Below are positions 1 through 10,660 of a stretch of 64,000 bases of DNA, piece after piece (position 1 is the first letter of the stretch; each line of letters begins with the position of its first letter). The notes beneath the pieces were generated by a model that worked only from the letters and a program-made list of their open reading frames with translations, searched no databases and was not told where the DNA came from. The stretch is from Ottelia alismoides (taxonomy: Eukaryota; Streptophyta; Magnoliopsida; Alismatales; Hydrocharitaceae): the NCBI GenBank assembly GCA_037367405.1, contig JAZKJV010006041.1, positions 186,001 to 250,000 on the forward strand. The letters are read 5' to 3'. Both the position numbers and the translations under genes were made by a program.

Positions 1-904
1 TTTACACATGGCTCTCCATGGATGAGGTGGTGAGGAGGCAGTTTCTTTTGGCTTGGGGTAGCATATGAGGGTAGTACTTCTAGGCGGAACCTCTCTTCTT
101 CTTATAGTGAAGGAAGTGCACCTCAACTTGGTCTAGTGGTGTTGAAAGCTAAAGACAGAAGCTGTGGGTTGCAATAAAGCTTCAAAAGAGGGATAGTCTA
201 CTGGCTCAAGGGGAAATTTCTTATATATGCTGCACCATGTAGATATGTGTACAGAAGTCTTGAAAAAAAAAAAATGCAAAAATGCGAAAAGAACTCCAAA
301 AAAATGGTGGGTCGGATTGAAAATTTAATAACCCCACCGGAGTATGAAGCAAAAGCTTATGGTATCATGTTACATCTCATGAAGCTTGCAGCGGGAGACT
401 TAGCTACACTGGCTAAGCTTCCAAAACTCTATACTTCTACCCCCTCTCCTTGAGCCGGTTGCACTTGAACTTAGAAGGGAATACCCCGCTTCTCGAGGAA
501 AGAGTTGCTAGACTGAGGCATTAGAGTTACCAGGTTGAGGGAGGTTGTTTCTTTATTACTTCTGAGGTGGAGAGCCACATATCACTTACACCGCAAGGAA
601 AAGATTCATGGTCATTAGAGTTTGTGTATGTAGACTTGTTCTGATCTGGTTTATTGAGGAGTCTTGCCCATAGATTGGTGGAACTTGGAGGCTGTTGAGT
701 TTTAGGCTTAAGTCCAAATAAGGTTCCGACACATTAATAATCCAAAGATCTGATCGAGCTCCATATTTCAAGTTAATGAAGGAAAATTTAATAAGTCAAC
801 CTTGATCCATGTACATCCTCTTTTTCTTTTTCTTTTTCTTTCTTTTTCACTTCTTTTTCAAATAAGTGTTTGCTAAGGGACTAGCAAAGTTAAGCATAGG
901 GGGG
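1..904 (+). mobile_element. 3' internal region of family X Tat/Athila-like LTR element (truncated by window edge)
   Basis: This stretch lies directly upstream of a polypurine tract and a 3' LTR, so it is the 3' untranslated internal part of an LTR retrotransposon whose body lies left of the window. Its wording resembles the post-gag region of the outer composite element near 23275-23700: an 'aataaagcttc' phrase, a run of adenines with short lysine codons, then a 'gagacttggcta' phrase. It holds only short ORFs (e.g. 247-453) with no recognisable domain. The family assignment is inferred from the LTR and the tract type. Confidence 0.7.
869..904 (+). other. stem-loop plus polypurine tract of family X
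   Basis: Arms of 7 bp (TTTGCTA at 869-875, TAGCAAA at 882-888) are followed by AGCATAGGGGGG ending at 904, directly before the LTR start TGATGAAT. This is the plus-strand primer site for reverse transcription. The same stem-loop-then-tract arrangement is seen at 29109, 32403 and, inverted, at 54188-54223. Confidence 0.8.
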
Positions 905-2077
905 TGATGAATACCCATTCATCACTCTTTATTCTTCTATTTTAGCTACAAAAACCCTTTGCAAATACATGTAGATATGTGTAAATACAAATAATTACCA
1001 AAAGCATGCATTGTGTAAAAACCTATAATTAGCATGTTTTTGTGCACAAAATAAAAGAATAAAGAGCAAAAAGAAAAAGAGGGAAATATTTAGAATAAAT
1101 ATTGAGCAACCTAACCCAAGGGAGGGCTCAGCATGGGCCTGACCGCATAAAAGCCAAGTAGAGGGAGATAGGAGCTCATTTGTATATATTTATAATAAAA
1201 CTTTATATTTTCCTCACCCAAAAATATGTTTGTACATAATGTGTGTATATTTAGAATCTATTAAAAATAAAATAAAAAGATAAAAATCAAAAATACAAAA
1301 ATACCCTTCTTTCACCATGTACATAACCCACACCATTGTATTTATTTAACCTTGTAAATAAACTCAATTATTTTCTAAACTTTTTGTAAATATTCTATGT
1401 CACATTTTGTAAATAAAATAAATAAAAAGAAACAAAACAAAAATCAAATAAAAATCACAAAATTGAAAATACAAAAATACATTGTATTTATACCATGTAT
1501 ATAAATATATTCAACCATTTATTTCACCCTTGTATATAAGTGATAAAATTAAAATAAAAATATTCTTTTATTCTATATTTTATCTTGTAAATAAATAAAA
1601 TACAAAATGAGCATAAAAACACAAAAAAATAACAAATAAAAAAAATCAAAAATAAAAATCCATATAGTGTACATATACCTATATATAGAGCTAACCTATT
1701 TTTATTTCCAAAAATTAAATAAAAATCACCAAAAAATAGAAAAAAATAAAAGAAAAATATTTCATGTTTTGAGTTTTCCTTAATTCAGCCTATTTCTACC
1801 CTAAGAAAATAAAACAAAATCCGGGCACACGTGGCCGCCCCTGGTTGGTCCACGGGGGAATGTTGACCCCGGTCAACTCCCCCGCGACCTCCTTCCTATT
1901 CCGGAATGCGTGCGCCAGCCCATCTTCCCCGATTTTTCCCACGCGCTCCAGGCTGTCTTCCACTCAACCCCCGCGCCCAGATTCTTCGCCGCACATCCCT
2001 CTCCCTCGCCGGATCTTCCGCCATCGAATCCATGCTTTCCTTTGCTGTCCTCACGCAACCCTAATCGCCCGGTCACA

Positions 2078-2085
2078 TTATAAAA
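2078..2085 (+). promoter_or_regulatory. putative TATA box of the family X LTR
   Basis: TTATAAAA sits inside the GC-rich island, followed by pyrimidine-rich, untranslated-leader-like sequence. The placement parallels TATA-like elements in the other LTRs (15843, 24846, 34323). Transcription itself is inferred. Confidence 0.45.
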
Positions 2086-3139
2086 CCATCACCTCCGCCG
2101 CCTCCGCGCCGCATCTTTGGACCCTCTCCTTCTTCCCCGTGACCTCCATTGGCTCCGCCTGAGTGACAGCGAGCGTCAGCCTTTGTTGCAGTGAGGCGAG
2201 GAGGCGATTCCTCTGATCCGGCGTACTTCGCCGTTCTTGCTCCGCCGCCAGCGTCGAGCACCGAGCTTCAGGCCTTGACGCCCTTCGAAGCTACGACCCG
2301 GAGATAGCCCATCTCCAGCACAGTCTCCAGCATCCATCAGGTACCCTTAGTTCCTTTTAATTTAGTCTAATTTTCGATTACGCCCAAATCCCATCTCCGA
2401 CGTACATCTCCGATTCCGGTCACTTCGCGTATCATCTCGACCATCCGACCATTTCATCACCTCCACCGTATCCTCACGCACATTCTTCACCCATTCGCAC
2501 AACCCAGATCGCACAGGATCTGGGAGTCGAGCTCCACCGCCGTCGCCTCGCCGGAGCTCTTCCGCCACGCCGCACCGTTCACCTTCACGCCACCTAACCG
2601 GGTCGAGGCACTTTGCCCTCGACCCGCGAAGCTTCTTGTCTACTTTGCAGGTCCAAAGGAGGTGTCTGAGCCTCCAGTCCATTCAGCCAGGAGCTTCGAG
2701 CAGCCAGGTCTCGCCGGAGCCCCTCCAGGGCTCGGTTGGACCCTTGGCCACCACCAGCAGCTGCGCAACAGTGCAGCGGAGCTTCTCCGATCAATAGCAG
2801 CAGCTGAGGAGGACCGGAGTGCACGCAGGAGGCCGGCGAAGTTCGCCGGCCATCAGTTCTTCGAGGACCCTCCATCGCCGTCCGATCGTCCTCACCGCTC
2901 CAGTTCTAATCCTAGCCGTTCATCTGTGGAGGAGCAGCGACCGTTGATCCACCCGAGGAGCGCATCTGGACCATTGATCGCAGAGGAGAGAGACCCGAGC
3001 CCAGCACCGTCAGATCAGCCACGTGCCTCTCCCTTGACCGTCGATCAGAGCCGAAGAGGAGAAGAGAGAAGAGGCGCCGCCATCCAGACCGTTCGATCAC
3101 CCACGTGGCGCCTATCCAACCGTCGGCTATTAATAAAGG

Positions 3140-3625
3140 GGTAAATATCATAGGGCCCCCTCGTAGTTTGTTTATTTCGTTTTAGTCCTGTAATTTTTAT
3201 TCTAGTTGTTTATTTTCTGGGATATTTGCATAGAGAACCTCGGACTTAATTTTATTCGCATTTATACCCCTGCCAGTAGAGACCCACGTGCCTTGGCACG
3301 TGTTTTGTTGGGTTATTTGCATAGAACCCCTTGTAGTTCTGGATGTTTTGAATTGAATGAAATGTTTTGTTTATTTGCAAATATACCCCTGTGAGCACTT
3401 TATATGCGCATGTGCGAATTATTTTGGGAATTTTGCAACCATACCCCTGGGCTTTTGATACGAGTTATCAATTAGCCCTAGGACTTGGTTTTTATTACAT
3501 TTAGGTCCCTGTGTGCCCCAGACACGTGCTTGGCACGTGACTTCTTGGGTATTTTGCACCAGGACCCCAGAACTTTTGGGTATTTGCACTTAGGTCCCTG
3601 TGCACAGTGCCCCACCTTTATTTTT
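3140..3625 (+). repeat. array of degenerate TTTGCA...CCCCTG units (family X LTR)
   Basis: About nine units of roughly 40-65 bp each carry a 'tttgca' or 'tttaca/cgca' phrase followed 6-12 bases later by a C-run such as 'acccctg', 'aacccctt' or 'ggtccctg'. The clearest are near 3226, 3258, 3315, 3374, 3432, 3500, 3555 and 3583. Comparable arrays occur at the same place in the Y, Z and W LTRs. Confidence 0.6.
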
Positions 3626-4545
3626 GAATAAAATATCAAACGACCTCCAAATCCAATGAAATTTTGACACATGGCTCCTGCCATGGTGTAGGAATTTCTA
3701 TGATTTTTGGGGACATTTTTGATTCCATTTATTATTTTTAAAAATTCAAAAACCCCTAATTTTGCTACTGTTTGACTTAAAAAATACAAAAAAAATTATA
3801 AAAACTCCACCAAAAATTCTAAAAAAATTAGGACTTGTTGTTTACTGGTTGTTTGATTTTCTAGCCAATTTTGGCTAATTTTCATCATTTAAAAACCCTA
3901 AAAATTGAAAAACCCCTAAAAACTCATAAAAATTGTAGTAAATAAATTAAAAATCCAAAAACAATAATTAGGGTGCCTAAATTTTCCTTATTCTTTCTAG
4001 AATATAGGAAAATTACCTTTAGGGCTTTTTGAGATCCAAAATTATTTTATTTTTGGGTCTTAAACCTTGCTGGACAGTACCCTACATTCTTTGCATTGTT
4101 TGATTTTTAATAATTAATTTGCCCATTAGAAAAATTTCAAAAATTCACCAAAAACAGTAAAAAACTTGAAAAACATAAAAACCAATTTTCTGGAATTTTT
4201 GCATCATTTTTGTGTGTTGTATAAATTGTTGAAGTTGCATTGCATTCTTTGTATCTCATTTTCTCATTAATTAAAAATTCTAAAAAAATATAAAAACAAA
4301 TAAAAACCATAAAAAAGACTTTCTTGGATTTCTGACTACATCGTAGGCCGCAAGGCCAATCTGTGCTCCTTGAGTTCGACCCTGGGAGCTATACCAGGTT
4401 AAACCTATAGCAGGACCACTTCTACTTTGTGTTTTGATTGATTTATCTGCATGTGTGGTTCATTTTCTTGATTGACGCATTCGAGTGACTGAGGTCGCAA
4501 CGACCTTATTTTATACCTTTACCTCAGTCGTATCGCATTTTTGTG

Positions 4546-5160
4546 TCATCAGTAACACTTGACGTATTACAAGTAATTAAATAGGCTACATAAGTAAAGA
4601 ATGTGTGATTCGATAGTAATTCAAAATAAAGAATAAAATAAGTAATATATATAGAACCATCAGTAACATATAATAAATTGTAGGTAAAAGAAGGTAAGGG
4701 AATAAGTAAGTTGGAATAAGTATAAAAAATCACGTAACCAGTAACTTATGTATTGCTATCAGTAACACTCGATACATTATAAGTAATTAAAAATGTTATA
4801 TAAGTAAATAAGATGTGCTTTAGTAAGACTCAAAGTATTAAGTAACTATAACATTAGTAACAATCAAAATGACTTCAGTAAAATGGACATTTGTAATCAG
4901 TACTTATTGTATGGACATTAGTAATTCACATACTTAATTACTGATCCCACAATAATACTTACTTGAGAACCGAATATGTATTACTTGAGTAACATAAATG
5001 AATTACTGATCTCTGTACAATGTAATATTACAGATGTAAAATAACTATAAATTCAGTAACAATCATAATGCGTTCAGTAATATGTATATTTGTAATAGGT
5101 AACTATTGTATGGACATTAGTAATTGACGTAATCAATAATTATAATCAGTAATTTATCTT
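4546..5160. repeat. degenerate ~200-bp tandem repeat rich in AGTAA
   Basis: 'atcagtaacact' recurs at 4548 and 4758 with the same following context (a 'agtaattaaa' phrase). 'tggacattagtaatt' recurs near 4911 and 5110. The spacing is about 200-210 bp, giving roughly three decayed units. The repeat starts at or just after the LTR end. There is no coding potential. Confidence 0.55.
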
Positions 5161-5421
5161 TTCTAATCCAAACGTGGAATGATCATTCCATAAATAGAAT
5201 ATATGCCGACAATAATTTAAATGCGTATTTTTTAGCTTACTAAAACCAACCACCTATTTTTAAGGAAATGATTTAATTCGAATTCTTATTATGTTAATAA
5301 TGCATGCACATTGTTATTGCCAAAACCGTCCCCTTCCAAATAGAACCGACACATACACGTGGCGAGCCCACGTTTGGTGCTCACCACGACCCAAATCGGC
5401 ACAGTGCCCTCTGGATATGCC

Positions 5422-5467
<46 letters not shown>
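5422..5467. repeat. TA/TG microsatellite
   Basis: A (TA)n tract runs into (TG)n with about ten units and then another (TA)n. ORFs called across it (5289-5585, both strands) are simple-sequence artefacts. Confidence 0.95.
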
Positions 5468-5579
5468 GCAAATATTGAACATCCATACTTGCATCCAAAT
5501 ATATATCATGCCAATTCCTATATATCATACAAAAGGGGTGCATTATATGTATACCCTATTTCGTGTTATATATAGTCCG

Positions 5580-7172
5580 TCTTAATTTAAAAAAGGGCAG
5601 CGATTCTCAATTAGAAGCCTCATATTTCAATTGTAACAATGTCTCTGAAATTTTAACTTTGGGATTTAACGTCGACATAAAATAGCTGTGGATGCTTACA
5701 TAGGCATGCATTTAGGACAAAAAATAAGATGAAGCCATTCTTAGTTACATTTGAAAAATGATGTCCCTAATTGGAAATTCATGCATAATTGAGGTCCTTC
5801 GTAATTTACCAAAAAAAACTGAAAACAATTTTCTATCTTTATGCTGATTGAAATCCATCATCCATATATACACCTTTTATCCCTGATTATAGCATCCTGA
5901 TCTTATCTTTTTGAGAAGATATAAGAGGACTAACATCCATTAAAAATATTGTATATATACCCTTTGAGTATGCACAAAGGGGTGGATGCTTTCATTTTCA
6001 CGCTCTGTGTGTACCACAGCAACAAAATTGATCTAAAGCAACAAATATATTGAAAATTATTGCTTTATTCTGATGTTACATTTGAACAATAAATATTACT
6101 CGTCGCACGATTTCTTTGATTCTTGAAGTTCACGAAGAATGCAATATTCGTTGTTATATTGCTACCAATAATTATACACCAATTATTATCTGTTATTTCC
6201 CACTTTAAAATTTGTTCCAATTGTTACTAAAATTTGGCATTATAATGGCATGGCAAGAGAATAATATTCGTTTAAATTGTACCATTGACTTCATCGAATA
6301 AATTCTCTTGTTTATATCGGAAGATATAACAATGGCTGCTCAAATTATTCTTTGGTTTAGGCTCACTAGTTTGTTGTAATGGATGTCACGTCCTCGTTTT
6401 GTGAGATCATAGCACACACTGTAGTATGAGATGAACTATATATATGCATTAGATACATATATCACTTTTTTATCCATAAATTGCTATATTTGCATACCGG
6501 TATATATATTTAAAATAGGATTAAATGAGTATACTCCCCGGAGCATATAATAGCATGCTATCATCTTTTTTTGCACATTTGTTTATTTTCTAAATGAAAT
6601 CCTGGAAGGATTTACTTAAAATAATAAGTAGAATATGTGCTTCAAATTTTGTGTAAAGCAGATTTCTATCTGAAGGGGCCAATTTCAGTAATTCTGATAC
6701 TGTTAAAAATTGACAGTCTTGATAGAGGGAATAGAAGTCTCGAACTAAGTTGAATTTTGAAAAACACCATGATGATATATGATGATCTAAATTCCCTAAA
6801 GTTTCATTTCAAAAAAATTAAAAAATATAAGAAAAGGATGAAAGCATGTAAGTTACATGCTCCCAGAAAGCATATTCTTTTTTCCCTTCAATAATATAAT
6901 TGCAAATATATTTATACCTACAATTATATTTAATATAATTATTTTTTAAAAATACCTTTATTATATTTGTTTCATGTGCAAGTCATTCAATAAATGCATA
7001 TCTAACATAATCTACGATATCCGTTTTATATCCGAATCCGTAGTCATATTTTAAGACGGATAAAAAACCTAATTTTTATTTACATCCGACCACTCTGATA
7101 CAAAATTTCCATTCTACCACTACATACACCATAAAATTACAGTCATACCTTCAATGTAAAACTAATTAATAT
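5580..7172. other. AT-rich intergenic sequence upstream of the QWRF gene
   Basis: I see no ORF with a recognisable domain, no LTR ends and no RNA gene. It presumably contains the upstream regulatory region of the downstream host gene, but I cannot point to a specific promoter. Confidence 0.5.
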
Positions 7173-7190
7173 TTGGATTATCACATCAAT

Positions 7191-7209
7191 CTCTCTCTCT
7201 CTCTCTCTC
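7191..7209 (+). promoter_or_regulatory. CT-repeat in the probable 5' UTR/core promoter of the QWRF gene
   Basis: A (CT)9-10 tract lies 58 bp before the chosen ATG. Pyrimidine patches of this kind are common around transcription starts of plant genes. Its function here is inferred from position only. Confidence 0.45.
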
Positions 7210-7266
7210 AAAGTAAACACCAATCCAACTTCTCCATCATCCTCTCCTCTCCTCTCTTCCGCTTCC

Positions 7267-9765
7267 ATGGACGCCACCTCCAATTCCCAGTTCTCCGTCC
7301 ATCACCGAAGCCAATCCGGCCACCCACGTCTCCGCCGCACCCCTTCCGTTCCCAAGACCATGACAAACAACCCACCTCGCTCGCCTCCCACCTGCAAGCT
7401 CTCGACCATCCTCCGCTCCAATTCCGCCTCGAAGTTCACCGGTGCAACACTAAGGAGGTCCTCAAATACGACGGTTGCACCCCCGAGGACTCCACCGGGG
7501 GGTAAGGTTACCCCCTCTGCATGGGCGCTATCGCCCGGGCGGTCTACGAAGGCCCCCGAGATCGCGGAGCTCGGGGGCACGAGGAACAAAGAAGGTGCGC
7601 TGGGGATGCTCCGGCGGAGGAGGTCGCCGGCGGTGTCTCCGGCGACGGTGGAGGTTGCGCACGAGCTGAAGCTATTGACGTCGAGGTACGTGCAATGGAG
7701 GTTCGTGAATGCCAAGGCCAAGGCCGCCATGGAGGCCGGTAAGGTCTCCTCGGAGGTGCGGATCCCCTCTCGCTGTGTTTCTCTCACTTCGAAGATCTCT
7801 CATTTTTTGCATGGGATCGCCGAATTATAAAAACGATAATATAAAAACAAGTATATGATTCCCGAATTTCATTGGATTTTTCTATTATTATTTTGATGCT
7901 TCTTATCTCTAAATCTGCGAGAATTCCTTGTTTGACGGCCATGTATAATTTGATTCATATTTTTGATTCAATGGAAGATTAAACACAGAAAAAAATGGCA
8001 ACTTTTGATTGCACTAACTTGTATATATGATCAGTCTCTTAATGTGTGTGTATATGGCTTTTTATGTTATTGATATGAGCTGCTACTACTCGTTGCAGCT
8101 TCTTATGGTTGAGATTCTTAATCTCTATTTGTGCGTGACTATGTAGAGAAGGCTATTCAGCGTGTGGGTGAGCTTGCGACAACTGCGGAAACTCGTGGCG
8201 ACGAAGAGGAAAGTGGTGGAGGGCTTGCGACGGAGGGCGAAGCTGCAGGAGATCGTTGCGCCCCAGGTGCAACTGCTCATGCAGTGGGAGAAGATCAGCG
8301 AACGAGCTGCCAATGCCGTCGCGAGGTCGGCGTCCACCCTCCAGGCCTATTGCTCCTGTGTCCCCTTGGTAGACGGTGCTCATGTAAGTGCATTTGCGCT
8401 TCAATATTTTTGTTTGGTTTTGTAACGTCCCGTGCTTAGATTGGTATCGAGAACAGTGTCCTTACCTCTAATTGCGTTGAAATTTAATTTCCACATGATA
8501 TTTTAAAAATCCAAAATTTCATTTCAACATAATTATTTCTAGAATAATTTAAAATAGGTAGACGTAGCTATGTTTACATAATTTCAATTTTATTTAAATA
8601 AAAGGAATATACTTTTCTATAGGATGTTAACGCCGCACAACAGATTCTATTCGTAGGGAAATTAAACTCTACACTATTAAGATGCGATGAACAACGTAAT
8701 CCTTCTTATGTTATTAATACCGATTCATATTATATAGCTTACACGTTGACATTCTAATGATCGGTTAGAAGCAAGGGAAAAATACCAGTAATTTTTGAAA
8801 GAAAATCATCTAATAGTTGTTGCTAAAACAGTACCATTCTTTGCATTTTTTTGTGTGTAAAAATACAATTCTACAACAAAAAATATGTTGTGATTTTTCT
8901 ACGAACTTGCAAACTTTGGTGCTAGATACTTCATTTTCATAATGTTTAACATCAAAACAAAATTGGACTATAATGATGTTTTTTTTCCAAATTCGTCACT
9001 AAATCATCTATTGCTAAATAAATATCGATGATATTATTCATTACAAAATAATTGTATACTTTAAATTAGCGACGAATAGAATATATGTTGCAATATCAGA
9101 GACGTTCATATAGAGGTGCTTATCCATTGCTATTTTTCAAAATTTTACCTAACTGTTGCTAGATTTTTATTTCAAAATTTAGTGATGATTAGTTAAAATT
9201 TTGAACTATAACAACGGATAAGCATCACCATATGGACCGTCGCTAATGATATGTCGGCGTATATTATATTCATCACTAATTTGAGGCATAAAAATAATTT
9301 TGCAATGAATAATATAACCATATATTTAACAATGCAAAATCGGTGAAGTATATCCTTAATTTCAATATCACATTGGAACATTAAAAAGTAACAATGAGGT
9401 ATTGAATCTTTAATATTTGTTCCAATACAATTTAGAACTACTGGAATTTGATTGTTCGTTTTGCCTTTCTAGTTATAAATCAAATTAGTTGAGAATCAAT
9501 CTGAGATAAATCATAAAAGATGAAGTATCACAATATTATTTTTTAAAGTTCATGCATGGTATTGAAATAAGTTCTATATAATTCAGAGATTTTTGTGCAA
9601 CTTACTGTTTGTAATGAATTGATAAGTAGTAAAATATCAAACTTCTCTTACCTATGTTACCGGTTGTGATTGAAGGCTGACGTGGCTGCCGTTAAAGATG
9701 CCATGTCATATGCGCTCCTTGTGATGGAAGAGATGGAAGATAGACTATTTAGACACTATGGAGCT
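7267..9765 (+). CDS. QWRF motif-containing protein, exons 1-3 (3' end missing)
   Basis: This is a plant QWRF/DUF566 family gene, related to augmin subunit 8 and SCO3-type microtubule-associated proteins. Exon 1 (7267-7755, 163 codons) starts at ATG in good context (CCATGG). It encodes a Ser/Pro/Arg-rich basic N-terminus and then the family signature, with QWRF at residues 143-146 inside a helical segment (LTSRYVQWRFVNAKAKAA). Exon 2 (8147-8383, 79 codons) reads LFSVWVSLRQLRKLV, the family's conserved follow-on helix. Exon 3 (9676-9765, 30 codons) continues it. All junctions are GT-AG and phase 0: donors at 7756 (gtgcgg), 8384 (gtaagt) and 9766 (gtaagt), acceptors ending at 8146 and 9675. The family's usual last ~80-100 residues and a stop are not found downstream, where retroelements begin. 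Closest in layout to the short QWRF7-like members. The gene is either truncated or has a very long last intron. Confidence 0.82.
8147..8383 (+). other. exon 2 of the QWRF gene
   Basis: Phase-0 exon. The reading frame is open through the donor and matches the family's VW-S-LR-L region followed by a basic stretch and the QEIVAPQVQLLMQWE helix. The overlapping + frame ORF 8131-8439 is a shadow. Confidence 0.8.
8950..9390. mobile_element. foldback (MITE-like) element in intron 2 of the QWRF gene
   Basis: A long imperfect inverted repeat is centred near 9171. 'gcttatcc' at 9118 pairs with 'ggataagc' at 9216; 'aaattagcgacgaat' near 9063 pairs with 'attcatcactaattt' near 9270; 'gtcactaaatc' near 8995 pairs with sequence near 9340. 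Arms are ~180 bp with ~70 bp between them. The outer ends are not sharply defined and I see no clear target duplication. Confidence 0.6.
9676..9765 (+). other. exon 3 of the QWRF gene
   Basis: A 90-base phase-0 exon coding for an acidic helix (ADVAAVKDAMSYALLVMEEM...) that fits the C-terminal helical region of QWRF proteins. It is flanked by an AG acceptor and a GTAAGT donor. It is too short for ORF finding. The call rests on frame, splice sites and family resemblance. Confidence 0.72.
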
Positions 9766-10351
9766 GTAAGTATAATACCATATTAAAATTCTATTCTTTC
9801 GTTATTTCATACTATTTTCCAAAAATGACTGAAATCAACTAGTAACATCAATTTTACACATATTGAGTTGTGCTGAATAATGTTTCTTGTTTAAATTTCT
9901 TTGCTTAATCTCATATTATTATTATTATTTATAAAACATTAATAGGTGCTTATCCACATTATTATTAAATAATTGATCTCCTATTTATTTCGAGACATGG
10001 TATATACACTTAACAATATACTCAAAACCCTTAACAAATCCTCTGATGTTGTTGATGTGCAAGTCATGTTAAGAAAAAGTCCTTTTTTTTCATTTTTCTA
10101 TCGCATGCTTTAAATGTTAGAAATGACAAAGAACATCTATTTAACACGATTCAACTATAATTGTTCGTTTGAAGAATAACGAGTGATATTCCTTCTTGTT
10201 CCTCTCTCTATATACGGCCAATGTTTTGATCCTGAAATCAAAATGGATAATAATAATATATCCCTTACTATTCCTTCAACATAAGCCTCTTCCGTTAAAA
10301 AATACAAATAACTACCTATTGGAGTAGTTGGTTGTGCGCTTCTTATATTGT
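9766..10351. other. AT-rich sequence after QWRF exon 3
   Basis: Presumed intron sequence with no recognised feature. I looked for the missing C-terminal QWRF exon here and did not find it. Confidence 0.4.
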
Positions 10352-10392
10352 AGATGGATAAATGGATCACTCCATAATCCATTTATCTCATC
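10352..10392. repeat. inverted repeat (about 16-bp arms)
   Basis: 'agatggataaatggat' is followed after a short loop by a near-perfect reverse complement ending 'tctcatct'. It adjoins the LTR-like leader that follows and may mark an insertion edge. Confidence 0.5.
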
Positions 10393-10660
10393 TAGAGTTT
10401 AGTCCCACATCTAATAGTTTGGAGCTGTGGAGACTCAGTGGGAGCTATATATAGACCCCCCATAGCTATTGTATCGAGAAGACAAAAGCAATAGACTATC
10501 AACCCTCTGAGGCGTTCTCCCGTGGTTTCATCCCGCTCCTTAAGGGGGTAGGCGTTCTCCCGTGGTTTCATCAACTTCCTGAGCTTCTGGAATTCCTGGA
10601 AGTCTTTGGGGTTTAGTACATAAATTTTCCACCGGTTCGGCTTCAACGGCCTGGATTATA
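10393..10660 (+). mobile_element. LTR/leader remnant of a retroelement, possibly Ty1/copia type
   Basis: It contains a 'gtcccacatct' phrase, then 'agctatatatag' (TATA-like), then a leader with the 23-base phrase beginning 'ggcgttctcccgtgg' present twice (starts near 10510 and 10550). These traits resemble copia LTRs. No partner LTR, target duplication or coding region is seen, so the class and orientation are uncertain. Confidence 0.35.

Larger units (their letters stand above)
905..4551 (+). mobile_element. 3' LTR of family X
   Basis: It begins TGATGAATACCC right after the polypurine tract and ends ...GTGTCATCA, matching the TGATGA...TCATCA ends of the other LTRs here. Length is about 3647 bp. 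Layout: AT-rich first part (905-1800), GC-rich island (about 1820-3140) with a TATA box, an array of TTTGCA...CCCCTG units (3140-3620), AT-rich U5, and a conserved GAGTTCGACCCTGG motif at 4372. ORFs in the GC island (e.g. 2662-3144, 160 codons) overlap on both strands and show no known domain, so I do not call them genes. The right boundary is inferred from the terminal motif, because the partner LTR and target duplication lie outside the window. Confidence 0.75.

Noticed and set aside
2662..3144. 160-codon + strand ORF with Arg/Ser/Pro-rich product
   Set aside because: It lies in the GC-rich island of the X LTR, overlaps equally long antisense ORFs, and has no known domain. GC-rich LTR leaders give such ORFs by chance.
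5289..5585. ORFs on both strands across the TA/TG tract
   Set aside because: Produced by the microsatellite (CVCVCVCV and THTHTHT runs).
8422..8440. LTR boundary TGTAACGTCCCG inside QWRF intron 2
   Set aside because: It resembles gypsy LTR ends, but no partner end, primer site, tract or target duplication was found nearby, and exon 3 follows at 9676.
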